Assembly: GCA_030630425.1 (NCBI GenBank)
Contig: DAOVNB010000060.1
Span: 1 to 5,124, forward strand
Reading direction: 5' to 3'
DNA length: 5,124 nt
From: an archaeon
GTDB taxonomy: Archaea; EX4484-52; B79-G9
Under the pieces are notes generated by a model. The model was not told where the DNA came from, did not search any database, and saw only the letters and a list, made by a program, of their open reading frames with translations. The translations under genes and the position numbers were made by a program. This document shows, in pieces, positions 1 to 5,124 of this stretch; the stretch's first letter is position 1, and every line of letters begins with the position of its first letter.

Positions 1-64
1 AGACCCCCGTGAACTTTTAGGCGAGGAGCTTACAAAAGAGCTTTTTTCAGGCGAAAAGCCCTAA
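1..64 (+). CDS. C-terminal end of an upstream gene, probably a type II/IV secretion (pilus) ATPase; 5' partial
   Basis: An open frame enters from the left edge (codons start at position 2) and ends with TAA at 62-64. It encodes 20 residues, beginning DPRELLGEEL and ending SGEKP. Only 21 bases separate the stop from the preferred ATG of the next gene, a T2SSF platform protein, so the two are almost certainly co-transcribed. In archaeal and Tad-type pilus operons the gene directly before the platform genes is usually the hexameric VirB11/GspE-family ATPase, which powers pilin insertion from the cytoplasmic face. That assignment comes from context only: no Walker or other catalytic motif lies in the visible part. 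The tail is charged and helix-like, which fits but proves nothing. Coding status is fairly sure; the product is tentative. Confidence 0.5.
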   Translation, partial: DPRELLGEELTKELFSGEKP

Positions 65-85
65 AAACAGTTGTTGTGGTTTTTG

Positions 86-940
86 ATGAAGAACTCAAAA
101 TTGCTTAAAAAATCAGCACGGTTTATGAACTATGCATCAAAACTTGAGCCTTCATTTCCGCAGATAAAAATCGACCTATTACAATCAAGAACGGACTTAT
201 CCTTAAAGGAACACATTGCGATAAGCATTTATCAGTCAGTAAACACCACAACAATGTTTGTTGCAGGCATTTTAATACTCGGATACATCCTTGATTCCAC
301 CACACTCCTACTTCTTTCAGTTGCAGCATCGCCGTTTGTTTTTATTATGATGCTTTACAGCGCACTTTACCGCCCAAAAATTTTAACCCTAAAACGGGCA
401 AGGGATATAGATTCAGAACTTCCATATGCTTTACGGCATCTTTTGATACAGATAAAATCCGGGGTTCCGCTGTACCAGGCGCTTGTTGCAGTTACGCAAG
501 GCTATGGTGCGGCATCAAAAGAGTTCGAGTACATAATAAAAGACATAAACGGGGGGAAATCCCAAACAGAAGCAATAGAAGACAGCATTGTTTCAAACCC
601 ATCCCTTTCATACCGCCGTTCTTTCTGGCAGCTTTTGAATGCAATGAAAACAGGAACAGACCTTGAAAGACCCTTAGAAAATATAGTGAATGAAATTTTA
701 AAGACACAGCTTCTTTCAATAAAAAAATACGGCCAGGAACTTAACCCCTGGACCTTGATGTATATGATGTTTGCAGTTATTATGCCTTCTTTAGGCATCA
801 CATTTATGATGATACTATCAACATTTACAGGAACAGGCATTCCTGATATTATGCTTGTAGGGATTCTCATATTTTTAGGATTTTTCCAGATGATGTTTAT
901 GAATATAATAAAAAGCAAAAGGCCTGTGGTGAAAATATGA
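86..940 (+). CDS. Type II secretion system F (T2SSF) domain platform protein, TadB/TadC-like, first of a pair
   Basis: This inner-membrane platform protein of a type IV pilus-like machine would anchor the assembly ATPase and help move pilins into the filament. Counting from ATG 86 it has 284 residues. There are two hydrophobic segments near 51-69 and 72-93. A cytoplasmic T2SSF domain follows at about 108-205, with the typical opening ELPYALRHLLIQIKSGVPL, then two more membrane segments near 223-245 and 253-275. Four membrane spans around one T2SSF domain is roughly half of a FlaJ-type platform. An in-frame TTG at 71 would add five residues (total 289). ATG 86 is preferred because a weak GTGG (76-79) precedes it at usable spacing, while nothing resembling a ribosome site precedes TTG 71. 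The gene follows the upstream stop closely and overlaps the next gene by four bases. Family call is firm; the pilus type is not determined. Confidence 0.88.
   Translation: MKNSKLLKKSARFMNYASKLEPSFPQIKIDLLQSRTDLSLKEHIAISIYQSVNTTTMFVAGILILGYILDSTTLLLLSVAASPFVFIMMLYSALYRPKILTLKRARDIDSELPYALRHLLIQIKSGVPLYQALVAVTQGYGAASKEFEYIIKDINGGKSQTEAIEDSIVSNPSLSYRRSFWQLLNAMKTGTDLERPLENIVNEILKTQLLSIKKYGQELNPWTLMYMMFAVIMPSLGITFMMILSTFTGTGIPDIMLVGILIFLGFFQMMFMNIIKSKRPVVKI
928..932 (+). promoter_or_regulatory. Ribosome-binding site (GGTGA) for the second platform gene
   Basis: GGTGA lies inside the last codons of the first platform gene, four bases before ATG 937. It is complementary to the archaeal 16S rRNA 3' end (anti-SD core TCACC). 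It fixes the start at 937 and, with the ATGA overlap at 937-940, indicates translational coupling of the pair. It is the only strong ribosome site in the window. Confidence 0.85.
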
Positions 941-2100
941 GTGTCAACCTGCAGATAAACCCGCGAAAAAAGAATAAACAAGAAGACATTCTAACTAAAG
1001 AAGCAAGGCATCTGCTAGAGTTATTTAACAAAAAAAAGCCCTTAACAGAAAAAGAGAAAAAAGAGAAAGAAAAAATACAGCATGAAAAAGAAGTGCAAAG
1101 AAGAAGGCGCGCAAAGCGGTTTTATTCTTATTTTCCAAAAAAATACAGGGAAATAATAGAGCAGGAAGCAAAATATGCAGGATTTGATGAGCCCCCGTGT
1201 TTATTCATATACTATATGACTCAGGTGTTCTTATTTGCCGCAGGCTTTAATCTGATATACCTTGTTGCTGTTTTGCAAGCGCCGTTATGGCTTGCAATCA
1301 TACCTCCAATACTTATACTTTCTGTATGCTTTGGGGCCCCATACATAATATATACTATGCTTGCAGAATCCAGAAGAAAGCAGATGGAAGTCATGCTTCC
1401 GGATATTTTAATGCTTGCATCCGCCAATATAAAATCCGGCCTTACAATTGACCGTGCACTTCTTTTTGCGGCGCGCCCGGAATTTGGGGCATTGGGTTCT
1501 GAGTTCAAGAAAGTTGCTTTTGAGATATACGGCGGAAACGATACAGAAGAGTCATTCACAAAGCTTACAACCCGGATAAAATCCCAGATTCTTGAGCGGA
1601 CAATAAGCCTTCTTATAGAAGGTTTGCGGTCAGGCGGCGCTGTTGCAAAGCTTTTGGAAGAGACAGCAACAGATATAAAGAATACAGAAATGCTTCAGCG
1701 GGAAATTCGCTCAAGTGTCATGATGTATACGATTTTCATATTCATGGCAGCCGTTCTTGGAGCTCCTGTGCTTTTTGCAATATCTAACTTCCTTATAACC
1801 TCCTCAAGCTCAATGTGGTCTGACAGTATTCCAAGCGGGGATGTGTCGGATATGCCGAACACAGGATTCCTTTCAATTTCAGCGCCTGATATGAATCTTG
1901 AGGCATTCGGCTATTTTTCAATTGCTGCCATAATACTTACAACTTTGTTTTCAGGAATACTTATTGCCCTTATCCAAAGCGGAAAAGCAAAGAACGGGAT
2001 AAAATACACCCCTATATTTATGACAATAGCACTTGTGCTTTTCTTTGCGGTAAAGCATGTCCTTTTAGTTGTGTTTGGAGGAATGTTGGGATTAAGTTAA
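937..2100 (+). CDS. T2SSF domain platform protein, TadC/FlaJ-like, second of a pair, with Lys/Glu-rich N-terminal extension
   Basis: A 387-residue membrane protein of the same platform family as its neighbour. Residues 1-65 are highly charged (runs such as KEKKEKEKIQ and RRRRAKR), predicted cytoplasmic and helical. Hydrophobic segments follow near 93-112 and 117-140. The T2SSF domain begins at about 153 with LPDILMLASANIKSGLTID and runs to about 260. Membrane segments then lie near 262-287, 322-346 and 358-380. A Ser/Asp-rich loop (about 288-321) between the third and fourth spans is predicted on the external side. ATG 937 is preceded by GGTGA and overlaps the upstream stop as ATGA, so the start is secure. 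With its partner it would form the pilus platform engaging the ATPase. It ends at TAA 2098-2100, sharing bases with the stop of the opposite-strand phosphatase. Whether the machine is an archaellum-like, adhesive or Tad-like pilus cannot be decided here. Confidence 0.9.
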   Translation: MSVNLQINPRKKNKQEDILTKEARHLLELFNKKKPLTEKEKKEKEKIQHEKEVQRRRRAKRFYSYFPKKYREIIEQEAKYAGFDEPPCLFIYYMTQVFLFAAGFNLIYLVAVLQAPLWLAIIPPILILSVCFGAPYIIYTMLAESRRKQMEVMLPDILMLASANIKSGLTIDRALLFAARPEFGALGSEFKKVAFEIYGGNDTEESFTKLTTRIKSQILERTISLLIEGLRSGGAVAKLLEETATDIKNTEMLQREIRSSVMMYTIFIFMAAVLGAPVLFAISNFLITSSSSMWSDSIPSGDVSDMPNTGFLSISAPDMNLEAFGYFSIAAIILTTLFSGILIALIQSGKAKNGIKYTPIFMTIALVLFFAVKHVLLVVFGGMLGLS

Positions 2101-2681
2101 ATGCCGTTTAGCTGTTCATAAGAAATAAGAGTTCCTTTGTCGATGACGAATTTTCCGATATATTCGTTGCATAGCTTTAGTGAGATGCTTTCTTTAAGGT
2201 TAGTTCTTTTGAAGTGTCCAAGCAAGGACCTGATACAGCCCCCATGTGTTACAATAAGGGCGGTTTTGTCTTTGTGCTTTTTCTCAAGCGCGATTATGAA
2301 ATCAACAATCCTTTTTTGAAGCTCTTTGAATGACTCGCCGTTCTTTGTCTTAAAGCCAGGGTTTCCCCTAAAATTAGGCACTTCAAATGCATCTTTAAGA
2401 AGCATGCCTGTAAGCCCACCAAAGTTCTGTTCCCTTAATCTTTTTTCCCTTACAATCCTATTTTCAAGATTCAGTTTCTCTGCAATGACATGCGCGGTTA
2501 TAAAAGCTCTTCCAAGGTCGCTTGAGTATATGTGGTCGAATTTAATTCCTTTAAGCCTGTCTGCAACAAGAAACGCGTTTTTGTATCCATCATCCGTCAA
2601 CGGGGTGTCTATATGCCCCTGGATTCTTTTTTGCACATTGTATTCTGTCTGCCCGTGGCGGGCGATGTAGATTGTTATCAT
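2097..2681 (-). CDS. Histidine phosphatase superfamily protein (phosphoglycerate mutase-like / CobC-like)
   Basis: A 194-residue cytoplasmic enzyme of the histidine phosphatase (branch 1) superfamily, which transfers phosphate through a phosphohistidine. Core residues are all present: ARHG at 7-10 with nucleophile His9, Asn15, Arg58 in SSDLGRAF, the acid/base candidate Glu84 in LREQNFGG, and His146 in VTHGG. GES at 115-117 also matches the family. Length is usual for the small phosphatase group (GpmB, CobC, generic broad-specificity phosphatases). The substrate cannot be told: a sugar phosphate, alpha-ribazole phosphate or phosphoglycerate are all possible, and no cobalamin or glycolytic gene is adjacent. 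The ATG at 2681-2679 lacks a ribosome site but has a TATA box about 28 bases upstream, consistent with a leaderless mRNA. Its stop overlaps the convergent platform stop at TTAA (2097-2100). Confidence 0.93.
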   Translation of the reverse strand: MITIYIARHGQTEYNVQKRIQGHIDTPLTDDGYKNAFLVADRLKGIKFDHIYSSDLGRAFITAHVIAEKLNLENRIVREKRLREQNFGGLTGMLLKDAFEVPNFRGNPGFKTKNGESFKELQKRIVDFIIALEKKHKDKTALIVTHGGCIRSLLGHFKRTNLKESISLKLCNEYIGKFVIDKGTLISYEQLNGI

Positions 2682-2703
2682 GTGTTTAGAATTGAATTAA
2701 GAC

Positions 2704-2714
2704 AATTATATATC
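2704..2714 (-). promoter_or_regulatory. TATA box of the histidine phosphatase gene (leaderless promoter)
   Basis: Read on the minus strand this is GATATATAATT, centred near 2709, 28 bases before ATG 2681. Archaeal TATA boxes sit about 25-28 bases before the transcription start, so initiation would fall at or within a few bases of the ATG. No Shine-Dalgarno sequence lies between, which agrees with leaderless translation. A clear BRE was not recognised. Confidence 0.65.
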
Positions 2715-2770
2715 TTGGCTAGGGATTAACGGAAATTAATAATTAAATCAGCTTTGCTGTTTGATATGAC

Positions 2771-2783
2771 AAATATAAATATA
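2771..2783 (+). promoter_or_regulatory. TATA box of the small membrane protein gene (leaderless promoter)
   Basis: AAATATAAATATA is centred near 2777, about 27-28 bases before ATG 2804. The spacing matches the other two promoters in the window. No ribosome-binding site lies between box and ATG, so a leaderless or very short-leader mRNA is expected. In such AT-rich DNA a chance match is possible; the repeated spacing is what makes it credible. Confidence 0.6.
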
Positions 2784-2803
2784 CGACAATACAAATACCT
2801 TTT

Positions 2804-3337
2804 ATGGATGAGACCAACAAAAAAATAATATTTACAATACTATTAATTTTGATTTTTGTTTTATATGTTGTAATGTTACTAGTGCCGCCAACAGTAAGCA
2901 TCTTTTTTCCAGAAGTTTCAATATATATTTATTTTATGCTGGTTTCTTTAGGTGTCGGATATAGTTCTAAGTTATTATTAACAAAAATTTCGGATAATGA
3001 AAAAATTTATTTGGCTGTTTCGATTTTTGTAAGTTGTATTCTCGCATCAATTATGGGTTTTTTTGCGGTTGTTGTGAAGATGTTAGAAAAATTAAATATG
3101 TCTTTTGAAAAAAGTAGCACTGGTTTTGATGTTATGGGGGGTAGCAATGAGATGATTACAGTTGTTGCAAATCCACATATTTTATTTTTGTTATCTTTTT
3201 TTGCTTTTAATTTATTCTATTGGAAAAATATTAATGAAAAGAAATTATATCTTTGGTATTTAATACCATTAATAGTGTATGTGGTATTGATAATTATAAT
3301 TACCTCTATTATGGGTTCCGTACAAACTATTGTATAA
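2804..3337 (+). CDS. Hypothetical polytopic membrane protein, very AT-rich gene
   Basis: I do not recognise this 177-residue protein. It has about five hydrophobic segments: near 8-28, 34-56 (weaker, with a central VSLGVGY stretch), 69-93, 124-140 and 148-172. Only short charged links separate them. The longest polar loop (about 94-122) contains FEKSSTGFDVMGGSNEM and probably faces one side of the membrane. No signal peptidase site, catalytic motif or cysteine cluster is visible. Counting bases gives about 26% GC, against roughly 40% in sampled stretches of the flanking pilus genes. Codon choice is dominated by TTA, TTT and ATT, so the gene may be transferred or accessory. ATG 2804 is chosen because a TATA box sits 28 bases upstream. 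The gene stands alone, with the phosphatase divergent on the left and a separately promoted gene on the right. Coding is likely from frame length and hydrophobic periodicity; function is unknown. Confidence 0.75.
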   Translation: MDETNKKIIFTILLILIFVLYVVMLLVPPTVSIFFPEVSIYIYFMLVSLGVGYSSKLLLTKISDNEKIYLAVSIFVSCILASIMGFFAVVVKMLEKLNMSFEKSSTGFDVMGGSNEMITVVANPHILFLLSFFAFNLFYWKNINEKKLYLWYLIPLIVYVVLIIIITSIMGSVQTIV

Positions 3338-3488
3338 TTATTAGATTTAATCCGGTTTCAAAAAGACAAAATGGGTTGTCAAAAGCAAAAAAGGACACAC
3401 ATATCAACCGATGAAAAAATGCATTTAATTGCGTTTTATTTCTTGATGAGAGCAAGTTATATATACCTTTCGTGATTATAATGCATCT
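3338..3488. other. Intergenic region upstream of the DUF4349 gene
   Basis: This 151-base spacer contains the TATA box of the following gene near its right end. At 3358-3392 there is an imperfect direct repeat of an A-rich motif (TCAAAAAGACAAAA and TCAAAAGCAAAAAA). There is no strong hairpin and no obvious T-run terminator after the membrane gene. A 34-codon open frame (3371-3475) has no ribosome site and runs through the TATA box, so it is not called. Confidence 0.5.
3457..3465 (+). promoter_or_regulatory. TATA box of the DUF4349 gene (leaderless promoter)
   Basis: TTATATATA is centred at 3461, 28 bases before ATG 3489. It stands out against the surrounding sequence and predicts transcription starting at or next to that ATG. 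That would place the out-of-frame ATG at 3481 outside the transcript. It is the cleanest of the three TATA boxes in the window. Confidence 0.7.
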
Positions 3489-4451
3489 ATGGTTCCAGAA
3501 GATGTAAAATCTTTTATTATGAAAAACAAAGCTGTTGCTTTTGTAGGCACGATTCTGCTTGTTTTTATTCTTTTGTTTGCGTTCTCTTTGTTTTCAGGTT
3601 CTCAAATGAGCGGCATGAAGAGTGCAAACAGTGCTTTTTATTCCGCAGACATGGCACAGGAATCCGCCTCGTATGGAATCAAGGGCTTAAGCTATAATTC
3701 AAACACTCAAACCAGAACAGATGAGTCGAGCGGCCCCTCTTATGTTGAAGTCAAAGAAGGTTCAATGTCCATCGAGACAAAAAGCGCCGAACAAGATGCA
3801 TCAGAAATCCGCTCGCTTACCGAGTCATTCGGGGGCTACATAGAGGACGAGAGAAAATACGACAACACATACAATACTAACATAAATATTCGCTCACGAA
3901 TCCCGGATGATAATTTCCATGGGTTTGTTGATACTCTTAAAAACACATACGATGAAAAAAGCTTTACTTTATCTTTCTACCGCGTATCGACACAGAACGA
4001 AATAAACGAGCTTGACATACTAAATACTGCGCTTGGAAGCTACTCGGAGCTAAGAACGCGTGCTATGCAGACAGAGCTTAACAGCAACCAGATAGATTTG
4101 CTTTTCAAAATAACAGAAAAAGAACTTGCTCTCAAAAGATTGGAAAAACAATACACGACCACACTTTCAAACAAGCAACAAAAAAGCAGCTACGCGACAA
4201 TAACCGTCACTCTCGAACAGAAAAAGGATGTTTCAATAATGCCCGAGAACCTTGGAAACCAGCTTCGTTTGAAGGCGAAAAACGCACTGTCAAACACAGC
4301 GAATTCAGTGATGGACATACTTACCGGAAGCATTGCCGTTTTCGCCTCAGCAATAAAGTATGTGGTTTACACAATACTGTTTGTGATACCCCTTATTGTG
4401 GGCTACAGAACATTAAGAAAAATATATGGTTGGATTACACGCAAACTATGA
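3489..4451 (+). CDS. DUF4349 domain-containing membrane-anchored protein
   Basis: A 320-residue protein matching the DUF4349 pattern. Order: short polar N-terminus, hydrophobic anchor at about 14-36, and a low-complexity Ser/Asn/Ala linker to about 84. Then comes the conserved start VEVKEGSMSIET (86-97) and a beta/alpha unit with FGGYIEDER (114-122) and RIPDDNFHGFVDTL (137-150). A long helical coiled-coil-like segment (about 170-230) follows, then the strand SSYATITVTLEQ (233-244) and a second membrane span at about 281-304 with a basic tail. The role of DUF4349 is not established; many bacterial members are lipoproteins. Here no cysteine follows the N-terminal hydrophobic segment, so anchoring is by two membrane helices with the domain outside the cell. 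ATG 3489 is supported by the TATA box 28 bases upstream. It is probably monocistronic, ending 87 bases before the convergent next gene. Family confidence is high, function unknown. Confidence 0.87.
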   Translation: MVPEDVKSFIMKNKAVAFVGTILLVFILLFAFSLFSGSQMSGMKSANSAFYSADMAQESASYGIKGLSYNSNTQTRTDESSGPSYVEVKEGSMSIETKSAEQDASEIRSLTESFGGYIEDERKYDNTYNTNINIRSRIPDDNFHGFVDTLKNTYDEKSFTLSFYRVSTQNEINELDILNTALGSYSELRTRAMQTELNSNQIDLLFKITEKELALKRLEKQYTTTLSNKQQKSSYATITVTLEQKKDVSIMPENLGNQLRLKAKNALSNTANSVMDILTGSIAVFASAIKYVVYTILFVIPLIVGYRTLRKIYGWITRKL

Positions 4452-4538
4452 TTTTATTGGCCTAAACCTCAGTTTTCGGCGGATTGCAGATAACTAATCG
4501 ATGACAATCTCATCATTGCCACTACTGCGCAAATTCAT
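4452..4538. other. Convergent intergenic spacer
   Basis: An 87-base gap between two converging genes. It begins with a short T-rich stretch (4452-4458) that could serve as a weak archaeal termination signal for the DUF4349 gene. It also contains a small perfect hairpin, GATGA-CAATC-TCATC, at 4500-4514. Neither is strong enough to call a terminator. Confidence 0.35.
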
Positions 4539-5124
4539 TCAAGAAGTGATTTTTGATTCAGACGCTATTTCTATTTCTTTGATTAAAGAATCTAACTTTT
4601 CAAAAGCATTTTTATCCGGAAATTGGTCCTGATAAATTTGTTTGACTTCTATTAATCCTTCAATTTCCTGAGCCGCACAAAATGAATTTTTTGCAATATC
4701 TAAAAGGCCTTCAGGGTATTTGTCATTCTCCATGTTTCGTGCTATTAAATCACCATTTTTGTGCGAAACAGCATAAAATAATTTAAGAGCGTAATTCCCA
4801 AGAGCTATAAGGCAATTATCTGCTTCATTTTGCGTTTCGGTAAAGTTTTGTTTTACTTCAGTATATATTTGATGAGCAATGAACAGGCAATTGGTGGTTT
4901 CATTTTTTTCTTCAATGCTGTTATTTGTTTTTGTTGTAATTTTGTAGTGTTTATCCGTGGCTCCAAGAAGATCTGTTACGGGAAAATAATTGAAAGATTC
5001 GCCGCTTTTGACTCTTAACAATCCTTCTTCAACAAAAAATGTTGTGGTTCCATCGCGTCTGAATACTATATTTTGTATATTTTTTTCAGAAATCTGTTCT
5101 GTAAAATATTTGATTCCATTACTG
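4539..5124 (-). CDS. Hypothetical soluble protein, C-terminal 194 residues; start lies beyond the window
   Basis: The minus-strand frame ending with TGA at 4541-4539 stays open to the window edge (last full codon 5123-5121), so this is a 5'-partial gene. A TTG at 5021-5019 could be taken as a start, but upstream codons read on without a stop (including RRDGTTTFFVEEG just before it), and no ribosome site or TATA box supports it. I do not recognise the family. The visible N-terminal part looks beta-rich. From about residue 70 the rest is polar and helical with scattered cysteines, and the tail (about 155-194) is acidic and coiled-coil-prone (KNAFEKLDSLIKEIEIASES). There are no membrane segments, so it is presumably cytoplasmic. 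Sampled GC is near one third, lower than the pilus genes. It converges on the DUF4349 gene, with no evidence of a functional link. Confidence 0.7.
   Translation of the reverse strand, partial: SNGIKYFTEQISEKNIQNIVFRRDGTTTFFVEEGLLRVKSGESFNYFPVTDLLGATDKHYKITTKTNNSIEEKNETTNCLFIAHQIYTEVKQNFTETQNEADNCLIALGNYALKLFYAVSHKNGDLIARNMENDKYPEGLLDIAKNSFCAAQEIEGLIEVKQIYQDQFPDKNAFEKLDSLIKEIEIASESKITS

Larger units (their letters stand above)
2682..2803. other. Divergent intergenic region between the phosphatase and the small membrane protein gene
   Basis: This 122-base AT-rich spacer carries two outward-facing TATA boxes (2704-2714 minus, 2771-2783 plus). Between them is an imperfect inverted repeat, CAGC-TTT-GCTG at 2749-2759 with a few flanking A/T pairs. 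Its position just upstream of the plus-strand TATA box would suit an operator or activator site, but a 4-base core is weak evidence. No RNA gene or short ORF with a credible start was seen. Confidence 0.5.

Noticed and set aside
502..981. 159-codon open frame on the minus strand
   Set aside because: It lies opposite the first platform gene, which has a clear T2SSF domain and membrane pattern. No promoter or ribosome site supports it and its composition is that of an antisense shadow.
1221..1559. 112-codon open frame on the minus strand
   Set aside because: It is fully inside the second platform gene, across its membrane segments and T2SSF domain start, and has no start signals.
2326..2670. 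114-codon open frame on the plus strand
   Set aside because: It is antisense to the histidine phosphatase, whose catalytic motifs prove the minus-strand reading.
3371..3475. 34-codon open frame in the spacer before the DUF4349 gene
   Set aside because: It has no ribosome site or upstream TATA box, reads through the TATA box at 3457-3465, and has no recognisable protein character.
3481..3507. Short out-of-frame ORF overlapping the DUF4349 start, a possible upstream regulatory peptide
   Set aside because: The TATA box at 3457-3465 predicts transcription starting near 3487-3489, so ATG 3481 would not be in the mRNA.
4500..4514. GATGA-CAATC-TCATC hairpin as a terminator
   Set aside because: The stem is only five weak pairs and has no T-run after it on either strand; archaeal termination usually relies on T-runs rather than hairpins.
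4830..5018. 62-codon open frame on the plus strand
   Set aside because: It is antisense to the longer open minus-strand gene that runs to the window edge, and its Phe/Ile-rich content is what the complement of A-rich coding sequence gives.

Overview
The window looks archaeal, possibly from a DPANN-type lineage, though the exact group cannot be fixed from 5 kb. Three points support this. Two adjacent genes encode archaeal/Tad-type pilus platform (T2SSF) proteins. The operon-internal start has a textbook archaeal ribosome-binding site (GGTGA). Three other starts each have an A/T-only TATA-like box centred about 28 bases upstream, as expected for archaeal promoters giving leaderless or nearly leaderless mRNAs. 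ATA isoleucine codons are frequent.

Layout: (1) Positions 1-64 hold the last 20 codons of a gene entering from the left, by context probably the secretion/pilus ATPase. (2) Positions 86-940 and 937-2100 encode two membrane proteins, each with one T2SSF domain, translationally coupled through an ATGA overlap. Together they resemble a split version of the single-chain archaeal platform protein (FlaJ/ArlJ type), or a TadB/TadC pair. (3) Positions 2681-2097 on the minus strand encode a histidine phosphatase with a complete set of core catalytic residues, whose stop codon shares TTAA with the platform stop. (4) Positions 2682-2803 form a divergent promoter region. (5) Positions 2804-3337 encode an unrecognised, very AT-rich (about 26% GC) small polytopic membrane protein. 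(6) Positions 3489-4451 encode a DUF4349-family membrane-anchored protein with its own promoter. (7) Positions 5124-4539 on the minus strand hold the C-terminal 194 residues of an unrecognised soluble protein whose start lies beyond the window.

Functional picture: the left part is the distal end of a type IV pilus-like assembly operon (ATPase tail plus platform pair). No pilin or prepilin peptidase is visible. The remaining genes are separately promoted single genes with no demonstrable link to the pilus. No RNA genes, CRISPR arrays, insertion sequences or convincing terminators were seen. I found no clear evidence of a wholly new system. The best leads are the split platform, the AT-rich orphan membrane gene and the archaeal DUF4349 protein without a lipobox.
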